Shown here: positions 15,930 through 24,494 of the stretch, piece by piece | How positions within the stretch are numbered: the stretch's first letter is position 1 | Layout of the letters: the number at the start of each line of letters is the position of its first letter | Assembly (NCBI GenBank): GCA_012517155.1 | Contig: JAAYVN010000146.1 | Location: forward strand, 1-37,485 | Reading direction: 5' to 3' | DNA length: 37,485 nucleotides | Source: Ignavibacteriales bacterium | GTDB taxonomy: Bacteria > Bacteroidota > Ignavibacteria > Ignavibacteriales > Ignavibacteriaceae | Notes under the pieces: generated by a model | The model's database searches: none | Seen by the model: only the letters and a program-made list of their open reading frames with translations | Told to the model about the DNA's origin: nothing | Position numbers and translations under genes: made by a program

Positions 15930-17057
15930 ATGTCCACAAAGAGTCGCCTGGATTTCATTGATTTACATAAGGGTTTTGTTCTTTTAATAATGATTGAAGT
16001 TCATGTTTTTAATGCCATGTTACTTCAAGGAATTAAAGATGCAAGTTGGTTTTCAGTCATTAATTTTATTAACGGATTAGTAGCTCCTTCATTTATTTTT
16101 GTTTCAGGATTTGCATTTTCCTTTTCTAGTCCGGAGAAAATTAAGGAGTTGAGAAGGTTAGGGACAATTTTTTGGAAACAAATTTCACGGCTACTTCTTA
16201 TAATTCTTGCCGGATATAGTTTGAGAGTTCCTTTCTCGCTTACCGAAACTTTTGCTAAATCTGATACCAACGCATTAGCTCCATTCTTAATAGTTGATGT
16301 GCTTCAATGTATAGGCGCTGGTTTACTAGTTTTAATGTTTCTCAGAATGGCTATAAAAAAGGATCTGATTTTAATTAGCGCTATTGGATTACTACTAGTT
16401 CTTATAATCGGAATTTCTCCACTCCTATGGCAGATGGAATTGAACAATTATATGCCTTATTACATTGCCAATTATTTTACAAACAAGTACGGTTCCCTTT
16501 TTCCGCTATTCCCTTGGTTAGGCTTTATGCTATCTGGATATATGTTTGGTTATTACTTTACAATTTTCAGAAAAAACGATAAAGTGGCAGAGTACTTTAA
16601 GGTACTATATTATCTCGCTTTTGGTATGCTGTTATTAGGTCACTTTATTGTTACAACAAACTCTCCCCTGCATATAGAAATGCCAAAACCGAATGTTTTC
16701 TTCTTCATACTAAGACTAGGTTATATTCTTCTTATTTTCTCAGTATGTAAATCATTGACCGATAAATTTAATCTAAAAGATTCATTTATTCTCAATATCA
16801 GCAGAGCATCATTACTTATTTATTGGCTTCATTTGATTTTAATGTTTGGTTATTTCTGGGGAGGGAATAGTTTGGTCAGCTTGATTGGTCCAACGCTGAA
16901 TATCTTTGAAGGACTACTGGTTACCCTCGGTTTAATAGTTGTAATGGTTGTTATAGCTAACTATTGGGCAAGAATTAAGATAACAAAACAGGATTTGTCA
17001 CAAAAGATAACAGTTGGCTTTGTAAGCGTGCTGATTATAATTTATTTAATCCGTTAG
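15930..17057 (+). CDS. DUF1624-like membrane acyltransferase (heparan-alpha-glucosaminide N-acetyltransferase-like)
   Basis: A 375-residue membrane protein with about ten hydrophobic helices. The N-terminus has the pattern of DUF1624/acyltransferase-3-like proteins: RLDFIDLHKGFVLLIMIEVH near 6-25, then GLVAPSFIFVSGFAFSFS. A conserved-looking SLLIYWLHLILMFGYFW segment lies near the C-terminus. Family members are thought to acylate sugars or similar acceptors across the membrane; the substrate is not predictable. AAGAAGG 6 bases before the ATG supports the start. A weak promoter candidate (TTTT at 15874, 20 nt, TAAATTTC at 15898) lies upstream. The last 23 bases overlap rlmB on the other strand. 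Confidence 0.7.
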   Translation: MSTKSRLDFIDLHKGFVLLIMIEVHVFNAMLLQGIKDASWFSVINFINGLVAPSFIFVSGFAFSFSSPEKIKELRRLGTIFWKQISRLLLIILAGYSLRVPFSLTETFAKSDTNALAPFLIVDVLQCIGAGLLVLMFLRMAIKKDLILISAIGLLLVLIIGISPLLWQMELNNYMPYYIANYFTNKYGSLFPLFPWLGFMLSGYMFGYYFTIFRKNDKVAEYFKVLYYLAFGMLLLGHFIVTTNSPLHIEMPKPNVFFFILRLGYILLIFSVCKSLTDKFNLKDSFILNISRASLLIYWLHLILMFGYFWGGNSLVSLIGPTLNIFEGLLVTLGLIVVMVVIANYWARIKITKQDLSQKITVGFVSVLIIIYLIR

Positions 17058-17772
17058 CTTCTTTAATCTTGTATAGCATTATTCCTGTTGCAACTGAAAC
17101 GTTTAACGATTGAAGGTTTCCATATACCGGAATTTTAACAACAAAATCACACTGTTCAAGAATTAGCTTTCTTATACCGCGTTCTTCATTTCCAACTACC
17201 AAGGCAATGGGCATATTATAATCTAGATGGTTAAAATCCTTGGCTTCTTTAAGTGAAGTTCCAATAATCCAAAAACCTTGTTCTTTAAGTCCCTGAATAG
17301 CAGACACCAGATTAGGAACATTACAGATCTTAAGATAATTTACACCGCCTGCAGAAGTTTTTACCACGGTATCGTTAATTGGAGCTGAATTATGTTTCGG
17401 AAGAATCACACCATCAACCCCGACACATTCTGCGGTGCGAAGAATTGCACCGAGATTATGTGTGTCCTGTATAGAATCCAAGACTAATATAAGTGGATGC
17501 TTACTCGTTTTACTACTATCCACTATCTGGCTAAATGAATAGTACTTAACTGAAGGTAGGAGAGCAACTACACCCTGAGCTCCTGGATTTTGAGTGTGTT
17601 TTACGAATTTATCGTGAGCAACTTGGGTTAAATTTACTTTCTTTTTTTTAGCAAGAATTCTTATTTGATTAATTATTTCACCGTGCTGGCCGAAGAGAAT
17701 ATAAATTTTCTCTATTTCAGTGTTCTGTTTAAGCGCCTCAAGAACTGGTTTTCGACCGATAATCACATTCAT
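17035..17772 (-). CDS. rlmB: 23S rRNA 2'-O-methyltransferase, RlmB-like (SpoU/TrmH family)
   Basis: A 245-residue SPOUT methyltransferase, probably acting on 23S rRNA. The N-terminal substrate-binding domain (1-75) is followed by the three SpoU motifs: motif 1 LDSIQDTHNLGAILRTAE at 98-115 with Asn106 and Arg112, motif 2 VVGNEERGI at 192-200, and motif 3 IPVYGNLQSLNVSVATGI at 214-231. The N-terminal GRKPVLEAL segment fits the RlmB/TrmH group 3 subfamily rather than the tRNA enzyme TrmH. The start overlaps the lgt stop by 4 bases (ATGA), so it is last in the hisS-lgt-rlmB operon. Mitochondrial-like MRM1 specificity cannot be excluded. Confidence 0.9.
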   Translation of the reverse strand: MNVIIGRKPVLEALKQNTEIEKIYILFGQHGEIINQIRILAKKKKVNLTQVAHDKFVKHTQNPGAQGVVALLPSVKYYSFSQIVDSSKTSKHPLILVLDSIQDTHNLGAILRTAECVGVDGVILPKHNSAPINDTVVKTSAGGVNYLKICNVPNLVSAIQGLKEQGFWIIGTSLKEAKDFNHLDYNMPIALVVGNEERGIRKLILEQCDFVVKIPVYGNLQSLNVSVATGIMLYKIKEANGLNKL

Positions 17773-18623
17773 TTTTTCCCCTTGCTTTTTGCCAAAGTTT
17801 CGGGAACTTCAAACCGAGACAAATCCGGATGTTTAATATAATAATAAGTTGCACTTAACCCTATAATGATTAGAATAACAGAAATAACCTGAGCTTCCGA
17901 TAATCCCCATAATAACTCCGGATTAAGTCGGATAAATTCAACAAGAAAACGTGCTGTTCCGGATAATACCAAATAAACCATGAATAGTCTGCCATCGGAC
18001 CAGAGAGATTTACGATATCTCCAAAGGATATAAAAGATGATAACCGCAACTATAAATTCGTAAATTGGTGTTGGGTGGAGCGGAGTATTATCAGGAACGA
18101 AACCACCAAATTGTTTTTCGATTTCAGAACCACGAAACATAATAGATGGTTTTACAACTCCATTCTCATAATTCGTGCCCCAGGGAAGGCTTGTTGGTAC
18201 TCCATAATCACCATCCCCTGCCAAATGACAACCAATCCTGCCTATTCCGTATGAAAGTGCTAGTGCAGGTGCAGCACCATCAGTAATGAAAAGAAATGGA
18301 ACCTTTTTTATCCTGGCATAGATATATATGGAAATAGTGGCTATAATCAGTCCTCCATAAAAGGTCAATCCTCCGGGATTAAAAGCCATTTCTACCGGAT
18401 CATTTATGAAGTCAGTCCAGTTTTCAAATAAGTGAAAAACTTTTGCTCCGACTATTCCAAAAATGATTGCAAGGAGAGTAACTTCGGAACTAAAATATTC
18501 AGGTAGCAACTTTCGTTTAAATTCAGCACTTAGCAAGTAGCTACCAACAATAAAAGCAATACCAAGCATCAGCCCGTAACTATATACTGTAAGTGGTCCA
18601 ATTTTAAACAATTCGGGAATCAT
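17769..18623 (-). CDS. lgt: Phosphatidylglycerol-prolipoprotein diacylglyceryl transferase
   Basis: The inner-membrane enzyme that adds diacylglycerol to the lipobox cysteine of prolipoproteins. The 284 residues have about seven helices and the family landmarks GLMLGIAF (17-24), GLTFYGGLI (85-93), the signature GRIGCHLAGDGDYG (128-141), HPTPIYE near 183-189 and a final basic tail. Two positions differ from the Escherichia coli enzyme: Tyr89 stands where the functionally important His103 is, and the signature reads GDGDYG instead of NGE(L/Y)(W/Y)G. The invariant Arg (129 here) is kept. Similar sequences occur in Bacteroidota, so I still expect activity. It overlaps the upstream hypothetical gene and the downstream rlmB by ATGA junctions. 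Confidence 0.92.
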   Translation of the reverse strand: MIPELFKIGPLTVYSYGLMLGIAFIVGSYLLSAEFKRKLLPEYFSSEVTLLAIIFGIVGAKVFHLFENWTDFINDPVEMAFNPGGLTFYGGLIIATISIYIYARIKKVPFLFITDGAAPALALSYGIGRIGCHLAGDGDYGVPTSLPWGTNYENGVVKPSIMFRGSEIEKQFGGFVPDNTPLHPTPIYEFIVAVIIFYILWRYRKSLWSDGRLFMVYLVLSGTARFLVEFIRLNPELLWGLSEAQVISVILIIIGLSATYYYIKHPDLSRFEVPETLAKSKGKK

Positions 18624-19147
18624 TTTTTAGTCTCACTTTTTTGAAAAGTAAAATAATCTTTTTCTATTATAAAAGTACAGAAACGACTATTATTCTTTTT
18701 AGGAGGAATCTTTTCAGCAACAAGAGCCATCTCTTTTTTAAAAATATTAAAATTTAATATAGCAGTATTTATACTTCCATCCTGTTTAATAAGATTTATA
18801 GTATATTCACCATATAAATCTTCGAATAACAGCTCCTTATAAGCTGAGCGAGGTTCGACCAAGTAAGAGTGCTTCATATTAAGACCTTGAAGGCTGATGT
18901 CAATAACGTCTTTATTGCGAGCTACTTCCACTGCCACTTCATAGTTAAGATACGAAAACTCTTTAATAGTATTTATAAAAATCACGTAAAACTGCTTTCT
19001 TAGAGCCCCGTCATACTTGAAAAAAAACCTTACTTCAAATTCGATTTCCGTTTTCTTCTTCAGGGGTATGGCCTTTTTTAGTGCAGAAATTGATTTCCTT
19101 CTTGTTTTAGGTATTTTAGGTATTTCATTTGGTTTTTTGAGTGGCAT
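18620..19147 (-). CDS. Protein of unknown function between hisS and lgt
   Basis: I do not recognise this 175-residue protein. It has no signal peptide, no cysteine cluster and no catalytic motif that I can name. The first 33 residues are strongly basic and proline-containing (lysine-rich, KKPNEIPKIPK and KKAIPLKKK). The rest alternates hydrophobic and polar residues as in a beta-rich fold, for example DVIDISLQGL and YTINLIKQDGSIN. It is a real gene by position: its ATG shares a base with the hisS stop (TGATG) and its stop overlaps the lgt ATG (ATGA). The coupling suggests it is translated with both. A soluble nucleic-acid or membrane-surface binder is conceivable from the basic N-terminus, but that is speculation. 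Confidence 0.75.
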   Translation of the reverse strand: MPLKKPNEIPKIPKTRRKSISALKKAIPLKKKTEIEFEVRFFFKYDGALRKQFYVIFINTIKEFSYLNYEVAVEVARNKDVIDISLQGLNMKHSYLVEPRSAYKELLFEDLYGEYTINLIKQDGSINTAILNFNIFKKEMALVAEKIPPKKNNSRFCTFIIEKDYFTFQKSETKK

Positions 19148-20400
19148 CAGTCTGCAGGGAATTTATATTCAGAAATCATTTCAGGTTTAATAGATACTTG
19201 TTCACCGGTTTTCATAAACTTTAGAGTCAACAGTCCATCTTTCTCCTCTTCACCTCCAATAAATACTACTTTTTCTGCATTAAGCTTATTAGCCTCTCGC
19301 ATTTGTGCTTTCACACTACGATCAAGATAATCAAGTTCAACACTGAATCCTCTATCCCGAAGATGTTGGGCAACTGAAAAGGCATTAGCAGAATCATCAT
19401 TTAAACGTATTATGAAATAGTCAAGGGGTTCTGGGGTTAACTTGAGCGCATTTTCATTATCGAGAGCAAGAATTATGCGTTCGATACCAGCAGCAAAACC
19501 TACACCTGGAGTATTTTTACCTCCAAGTGTTTCAATAAGGTTATCATATCTTCCCCCACCACATAGTGCATTCTGCGAGCCGACTTTTCCGCTAAGAATT
19601 TCGAAAGTTGTGTCTGTATAGTAATCAAGTCCACGAACTAGTTTTGGCTCAACTTCAAAAGGAACCGATGCTTTGTCAAGCACTGATCTGACTTTTTCGA
19701 AATGAGCAATACCCGATTCACTTAAATAATCTTGAATATTGGGGGCCGAGGACATGATTTTTACATCGCTCGCATCTTTACTATCAAATATTCGAAGGAT
19801 ATTTCCGCTAAAGCGTTTTTTGCTATCATCCGAAAGCTTTTCAAAGTGGGGATAAAGATATTCCTTAAGGGCATTTTTGAATTTTTCCCTTTCTAATGGT
19901 TTCCCCAGAGTATTTATTTTAAGCAAAATAGCTTTCAATCCAAGTGATGAAAGAATCCGATACGCAATAATAATAATCTCAGCATCAAGCAATGGAGAAT
20001 TGCTGCCAATAACCTCAGCACCAAACTGATGAAACTGTCTAAGCCTCCCGGCTTGAGGACGTTCTTGTCTAAACATTGGAGAGATATAGTAGAGTTTATT
20101 AAGAGATTGTTTTGAGTCAAAATTATGTTCTATAAAAGCTCTGACAACGGCAGCAGTCATTTCAGGTTTAAGGGTAACGCTTGTTCCTCCACGGTCATTA
20201 AAAGTGTACATCTCTTTGGAGACGATATCCGTTTCTTCTCCAATACCCCTTGCAAATAATGGAGTTTCCTCGAAGATAGGGGTTCTTATTTCTCCATAAT
20301 TATAATTGTGGAAAATTTTATGAACTATGTTTTCGATAAAGTGCCATTTGTCAATTTCGGAAGGTAGAACATCTTTTGTTCCGGGAATTCGCTTAATCAT
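19147..20400 (-). CDS. hisS: Histidine--tRNA ligase
   Basis: A class II aminoacyl-tRNA synthetase that charges tRNA-His. The 417 residues contain the N-terminal GTKDVLP segment (7-13), TLKPEMTAA near 76-84, motif 2 FRQERPQAGRLRQFHQFGAE (110-129), the histidine-binding RGLDYYT (256-262) and GGGRYDNL (281-288), motif 3 GVGFAAGIERI (299-309), and a C-terminal anticodon-binding domain from about 328. Length is normal. It lies 13 bases downstream of the EIIA-like gene and overlaps the next gene by one base, so it is in the middle of a minus-strand operon. Confidence 0.96.
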   Translation of the reverse strand: MIKRIPGTKDVLPSEIDKWHFIENIVHKIFHNYNYGEIRTPIFEETPLFARGIGEETDIVSKEMYTFNDRGGTSVTLKPEMTAAVVRAFIEHNFDSKQSLNKLYYISPMFRQERPQAGRLRQFHQFGAEVIGSNSPLLDAEIIIIAYRILSSLGLKAILLKINTLGKPLEREKFKNALKEYLYPHFEKLSDDSKKRFSGNILRIFDSKDASDVKIMSSAPNIQDYLSESGIAHFEKVRSVLDKASVPFEVEPKLVRGLDYYTDTTFEILSGKVGSQNALCGGGRYDNLIETLGGKNTPGVGFAAGIERIILALDNENALKLTPEPLDYFIIRLNDDSANAFSVAQHLRDRGFSVELDYLDRSVKAQMREANKLNAEKVVFIGGEEEKDGLLTLKFMKTGEQVSIKPEMISEYKFPAD

Positions 20401-20413
20401 TGGTGTTTATGGT

Positions 20414-20884
20414 TCAAAGTTCAAAATATGACTTTTCTTCTTCTCGGAATATTTCTAGAATATCATCTTTGGATTCAGCCAATAGAAGTTTATCGCGAAA
20501 AGAGTCTTTGGTCATCATGCGGGAAATTCGGCTGAGTAGTTTAATATGCATGCTTACAAGATTATCTTTGCCGATTAGCAGAAATACAAGATGAACAGGC
20601 TGTGAGTCAAGAGACTGATAATCAATAGGAAGTTTGGACTTACCGAATGCACAAAGAATATCCTTTACGGCGTCAGTCTTTCCATGAGGAATAGCAAATC
20701 CTTTTCCTACTCCTGTTGACATTACTTTTTCCCTATCCATAACGGCAATGCGAACTTTTTCAATGTCGTTCACGCGGGAATCATTCTTAAAGAGATCAAT
20801 TAATTGATTGATTACTTCTTCCTTTGTGTTTCCTGATAAATCAGGTATAATTACCTCTTCACTAAGTAGTTCGGATAGTTTCAT
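20414..20884 (-). CDS. PTS EIIA domain protein, PtsN/fructose-type
   Basis: A 156-residue single EIIA domain. The phosphorylatable histidine is His67 in GFAIPHGKT, preceded by the usual MSTGVGKG segment. LLIGKDNLVSMHIKLLSRI near 105-123 is the matching helix. No EI, HPr, EIIB or EIIC is seen in the window, and the gene sits 13 bases upstream of hisS, so a regulatory role like that of PtsN (EIIA-Ntr) is more likely than sugar uptake. The start at the ATG ending at 20884 is preferred over an in-frame TTG five codons upstream. A short GCAA-loop hairpin lies 41-64 bases before the start. Confidence 0.85.
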   Translation of the reverse strand: MKLSELLSEEVIIPDLSGNTKEEVINQLIDLFKNDSRVNDIEKVRIAVMDREKVMSTGVGKGFAIPHGKTDAVKDILCAFGKSKLPIDYQSLDSQPVHLVFLLIGKDNLVSMHIKLLSRISRMMTKDSFRDKLLLAESKDDILEIFREEEKSYFEL

Positions 20885-20924
20885 CTTGAGCCTATACAAT
20901 TAAGATTTAAAATTAACATAGTAA

Positions 20925-20948
20925 TTTAAGAAACCTTGCGGTCTTAAA
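20925..20948 (-). repeat. Hairpin with GCAA tetraloop upstream of the EIIA gene
   Basis: Read on the minus strand, TTTAAG-ACC pairs with GGT-CTTAAA around a GCAA loop, with a 2-nt bulge (TT) on the 3' side. A GNRA loop closed by C-G is a stable RNA element. No T run follows, so a terminator is unlikely; a processing or stability element between the flavoprotein and EIIA genes is possible. Confidence 0.35.
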
Positions 20949-21001
20949 CAATTACATGATTTTATTTCTACGAAAATATTTTTTCTCTGAGCTTAGCTCT
21001 T

Positions 21002-21949
21002 TTACCCCCTCTTAAGCTCATCAATGGAAGCATTATATTCAGTTAAGAGTCTCTCAAAAATAGTTTTAACTGAATCTACGCAATTGACAAGGGCAGCGCT
21101 TTGCCCGGCTTCTAGCATACCCTCGTTAAGATCCCCCTCAAAAATACCCCTCATTTCCCTTTTTTCTCCAAGGATATTTAATAATTCCTGATTAGTTGCA
21201 CCTTTAGCTTCAGCTTCTGAAATTCGTGCAGTTAGGTTATTCTTAATCATTCTTACTAGTCCAATCTTACGAAATGCAAGGGTAGTATCATTTTCACCTG
21301 AGTTAATAATTGCCTGCTTATAATTGGAATGAGCAGAAGATTCAATAGCAGCTGCAAAGAGGGTTCCAATTTGAATTCCTTCCGCACCTAATACAAATGA
21401 AGCCGCAATTTGACTTCCATGGGCTATTCCTCCCGCAGCTATTATAGGAATTGAAAGATTATTTTTTAATAATGTAATAAGCGTAAAAGTTGTGAGTTCG
21501 TCAATTCCGTTGTGTCCGCCAGCCTCAACTCCCTCTCCTACAACTGCATCGCAACCAACGCTTTCAGCTTTTTTTGCTTGTTTGACACTTGAAACAACGT
21601 GAACAACTTTGATCCTGTGTTTTTTTAATAGGTCAGTATATTTTGCCGGATTACCTGCGGAAGTGAAGACGATTTCAACATTTTTTTCTATAATAAGATT
21701 GATTAAGTCATCTGAATCCTTCCTTAGTAATGGTATATTGACTCCAAATGGTTTGGTTGAGTTCTTCCTAAATTTGTCAATATGCTGAGCTAGTAGTTCC
21801 GCTTTCATTGAACCGGCTCCGATTAATCCTAGTCCTCCACAGTTTGAAACTGCTTTGGCTAGTTTCCAACCCGACACCCATACCATTCCTCCAAGTACTA
21901 TTGGATATTTAATATTAAAAAGTTCTGTTATCCTGTTTTTTATTTGCAT
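21002..21949 (-). CDS. Nitronate monooxygenase / FabK-like FMN-dependent TIM-barrel protein
   Basis: A 315-residue flavoprotein of the 2-nitropropane dioxygenase superfamily. Landmarks are the N-terminal KYPIVLGGM (14-22), EAGGH at 142-146 with the active-site His146, the phosphate-binding IIAAGGI (169-175) and GAEGIQIGT (188-196). The same fold and motifs occur in nitronate monooxygenases, which detoxify alkyl nitronates, and in FabK, the FMN-type enoyl-ACP reductase of fatty acid synthesis; the ELTTFTLI stretch after the histidine resembles FabK. Sequence reading alone does not separate them. No fatty acid genes are adjacent. The next gene (EIIA) starts 117 bases downstream, so the link may be loose. 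Confidence 0.82.
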   Translation of the reverse strand: MQIKNRITELFNIKYPIVLGGMVWVSGWKLAKAVSNCGGLGLIGAGSMKAELLAQHIDKFRKNSTKPFGVNIPLLRKDSDDLINLIIEKNVEIVFTSAGNPAKYTDLLKKHRIKVVHVVSSVKQAKKAESVGCDAVVGEGVEAGGHNGIDELTTFTLITLLKNNLSIPIIAAGGIAHGSQIAASFVLGAEGIQIGTLFAAAIESSAHSNYKQAIINSGENDTTLAFRKIGLVRMIKNNLTARISEAEAKGATNQELLNILGEKREMRGIFEGDLNEGMLEAGQSAALVNCVDSVKTIFERLLTEYNASIDELKRG

Positions 21950-22325
21950 ACTGGTTTTCTGTTTAATTCATTTCAAATTAATATTCAAAATATAGCAAAA
22001 CGGGAAGTAAGTTGGAAACTGGAAATGTTATTTAAAGATATTAAATTTAACCTTTGGTTTAAGGGATAGATTTCAATGCAAATAATTTCAGTTTGTAACA
22101 AAACAATCTGGGGATATAAGTAATAATAAATTTGCCTTCGAAGGGTTTGGAACGAAACTTTATAGCATCTGATTAATCTTAATGATCACTTTGGGAACGA
22201 ATGAAAAGTAAAATGTAATTAATGTAAGAAATGACATACCGGTCAATTAGTAGTATAATTAATTAGTTATATTTGTTATTAAGTTTGAAATTGAATATAT
22301 TTGTAGGTTAAATAAAAAAGGTTAT
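21950..22325. other. Divergent intergenic region, AT-rich
   Basis: 376 bases between the minus-strand flavoprotein and the plus-strand nucleotidyltransferase. It holds a good plus-strand promoter at its right end and a perfect 10-bp palindrome CCTTCGAAGG at 22135-22144. I see no RNA gene, no ORF of note and no convincing minus-strand promoter match. Confidence 0.5.
22272..22303 (+). promoter_or_regulatory. Bacteroidota-type promoter for the nucleotidyltransferase-metK-ahcY unit
   Basis: TTTG at 22272-22275, a 20-nt spacer and TATATTTG at 22296-22303 match the Bacteroides primary-sigma consensus (TTTG / TAnnTTTG) exactly. The start of transcription would be near 22310, giving a leader of about 16 nt with AAAAAAGG before the ATG at 22326. 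Such a short leader leaves no room for a SAM or SAH riboswitch. Confidence 0.7.
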
Positions 22326-23303
22326 ATGAGAGCGATTATTCCGGTAGCTGGATTTGGCAGCAGGTTAAAACCACATACATTTACAATACCCAAGGTACTT
22401 TTAAATGTTGGTGGTAAACCGATTTTAGGACATATTATTGAATCATTGCTAGACCAGAAGGTTAATAGGGCGACTTTTATATACGGACATTTGGGAGAAA
22501 TGATAATCGAATTTGTAAAAAAGAATTATCCTTCTCTGGACGCAGAGTTTATTCAGCAGAAAGAGTTGCTTGGTTTGGGGCACGCGATCTATACAGCGAT
22601 ACCATCTTTTGACAATGAGGAGATCTTTATTATTCTTGGGGATACTATATTTGATGTTGATCTCAAAAAGGTGTTTTCTTCCGAAGAATCATCACTTGGA
22701 GTGAAGTATGTTGAGGATCCGAGTCGTTTTGGAGTTGCAGTACTTGAAAAAGGTTTAATCAAAAAACTGGTTGAAAAACCGGCTAAACCGATTTCGAATA
22801 TTGCACTTGTTGGGTTGTATTATATAAAAAATCCAGATACATTGAAAAAGAGTTTAGAACTTCTGGTAAAGGATGATAGAAAAACCAGAGGAGAGTATCA
22901 GTTGACTGATGCACTCCAAATGATGATTGAGTGGGGAGAGAAGATGACCACATTTAATGTTGAGGGATGGTATGATTGTGGTAAACCGGAAACTTTACTT
23001 GCAACAAATGAGTATTTGTTAAGTAAAAGAGGTACTCATAAAGTATTCCCAAATTCCGTGGTGATCCCACCTGTTTTTGTAGCTGAAAATGCAAGGGTGT
23101 TCAATTCGGTAATTGGCCCTTATACTACTATTGGCGAAAAAGCAGAGGTGAACTCGTCTATTATACAAAATTCAATTATTGGAGATGGGGCATCGGTTCA
23201 TACTGCGCTTCTTGATAAGTCAATCATTGGGAATAATAGCGTGATTAAGGGAAGTTATAAAAAGCTAAATACCGGTGATTCAAGCGAAATAGATTTTTAT
23301 TAA
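22326..23303 (+). CDS. Sugar-1-phosphate nucleotidyltransferase with hexapeptide-repeat C-terminus
   Basis: A 325-residue NDP-sugar pyrophosphorylase. The nucleotide-binding start is canonical ([15 protein letters not shown] at 4-18, then PK at 22-23), with GDTIFDVD for the metal-binding Asp near 115 and VEKPAKP in the middle. [17 protein letters not shown] near 218-234 resembles RfbA/GalU-like enzymes. The last 80 residues carry isoleucine-patch repeats of a left-handed beta helix ([26 protein letters not shown]). Sugar and nucleotide specificity (glucose-1-P with dTTP or UTP, or mannose-1-P with GTP) cannot be fixed from sequence. It sits directly behind a strong promoter and 26 bases before metK, an unusual partner. 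Confidence 0.85.
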   Translation: MRAIIPVAGFGSRLKPHTFTIPKVLLNVGGKPILGHIIESLLDQKVNRATFIYGHLGEMIIEFVKKNYPSLDAEFIQQKELLGLGHAIYTAIPSFDNEEIFIILGDTIFDVDLKKVFSSEESSLGVKYVEDPSRFGVAVLEKGLIKKLVEKPAKPISNIALVGLYYIKNPDTLKKSLELLVKDDRKTRGEYQLTDALQMMIEWGEKMTTFNVEGWYDCGKPETLLATNEYLLSKRGTHKVFPNSVVIPPVFVAENARVFNSVIGPYTTIGEKAEVNSSIIQNSIIGDGASVHTALLDKSIIGNNSVIKGSYKKLNTGDSSEIDFY

Positions 23304-23329
23304 AATATCAACGAAAGGAAAATAAATTT

Positions 23330-24472
23330 ATGTCATTCTTGTTCACATCTGAATCTGTGTCAGAAGGGCATCCCGATAAAGTATCGGATCAAATATCGGA
23401 CGGAATACTGGATGCAATATATAAGCAGGATCCAAATGCAAGAGTAGCTTGTGAAACATTTGTTACCACAGGCCTAGTGCTGGTTGGAGGCGAGATAACA
23501 ACAAAAGCTTACATCGAAGTCCCGGATATCGTAAGGGAAACGGTTAAAAAAATAGGTTATACAAAAGCAGATTATAAATTCGATTCTGAATCCTGTTCAG
23601 TACTCAATGCAATTCATTCACAATCCCCTGACATTGCAATGGGAGTTGACACGGGAGGTGCAGGAGATCAGGGAATCATGTTCGGTTACGCATGTGATCA
23701 GACTCCTGAATATATGCCTATGCCTATTATGTATGCACACAAGTTAATGAAGAAACTTGCCGATGTCAGGAAGAAAAAGAAAGATTTAATGCCTTATCTT
23801 AGACCGGATTCCAAATCACAGGTTACAATTGAATATGATGATAACAAAAAACCTGTGAGGGTTGATGCAGTTGTCATATCTACTCAGCACGATCCAACAG
23901 TTCAACAGAATAAAATTAAGCATGATGTAATTGAACATGTAATTAAACCCGTAATTCCGGAAAAGTACCTTGATAAAAAAACAAAATATTTTGTAAATCC
24001 GACTGGAAGATTTGAGATAGGTGGACCTCACGGAGATAGTGGCTTAACCGGAAGAAAGATTATTGTGGATACTTATGGAGGATGGGCGCCTCATGGAGGT
24101 GGAGCTTTTTCAGGAAAGGACCCTTCAAAAGTTGACAGAAGTGCAACATATGCAGCTAGACATATTGCCAAGAATATTGTTGCGGCAAAACTTGCAAAAG
24201 AGTGTCTTGTGCAGGTAGCTTATGCAATTGGTGTTGCTCAACCGGTATCGATACTCGTCGATACTAAAGGAACGGGAGTTTTACCGGATAAAGAAATTGC
24301 AAAAATCATAATGAATGATGTTGATCTTACTCCAAATGGAATTATTAAGAGATTACAGTTAAGGAGACCAATTTACCAGATTACCGCATCCTATGGACAT
24401 TTCGGAAGAAAAGAAAAAGAGTTTACCTGGGAAAATCTGGATTTAGTACCTTTATTTAAAAAGTATTTATAA
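23330..24472 (+). CDS. metK: S-adenosylmethionine synthetase
   Basis: Makes S-adenosylmethionine from methionine and ATP. The 380 residues contain the start motif [20 protein letters not shown] (His14), [12 protein letters not shown] near 110-121, [16 protein letters not shown] near 228-242, and the phosphate-binding GGGAFSGKD at 256-264. Length is typical of the bacterial enzyme. AAAGGAAA lies 7 bases before the ATG. It is the middle gene of the nucleotidyltransferase-metK-ahcY unit; ahcY, which removes the methylation by-product, follows after 22 bases. Confidence 0.97.
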   Translation: MSFLFTSESVSEGHPDKVSDQISDGILDAIYKQDPNARVACETFVTTGLVLVGGEITTKAYIEVPDIVRETVKKIGYTKADYKFDSESCSVLNAIHSQSPDIAMGVDTGGAGDQGIMFGYACDQTPEYMPMPIMYAHKLMKKLADVRKKKKDLMPYLRPDSKSQVTIEYDDNKKPVRVDAVVISTQHDPTVQQNKIKHDVIEHVIKPVIPEKYLDKKTKYFVNPTGRFEIGGPHGDSGLTGRKIIVDTYGGWAPHGGGAFSGKDPSKVDRSATYAARHIAKNIVAAKLAKECLVQVAYAIGVAQPVSILVDTKGTGVLPDKEIAKIIMNDVDLTPNGIIKRLQLRRPIYQITASYGHFGRKEKEFTWENLDLVPLFKKYL

Positions 24473-24494
24473 AACTAATGGAGAATAAAAACAA

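Noticed and set aside
22304-22325. SAM or SAH riboswitch before the metK-ahcY unit
   Set aside because: The predicted leader is only about 16 nt and the gaps before metK and ahcY are 26 and 22 bases, too short for any known aptamer.
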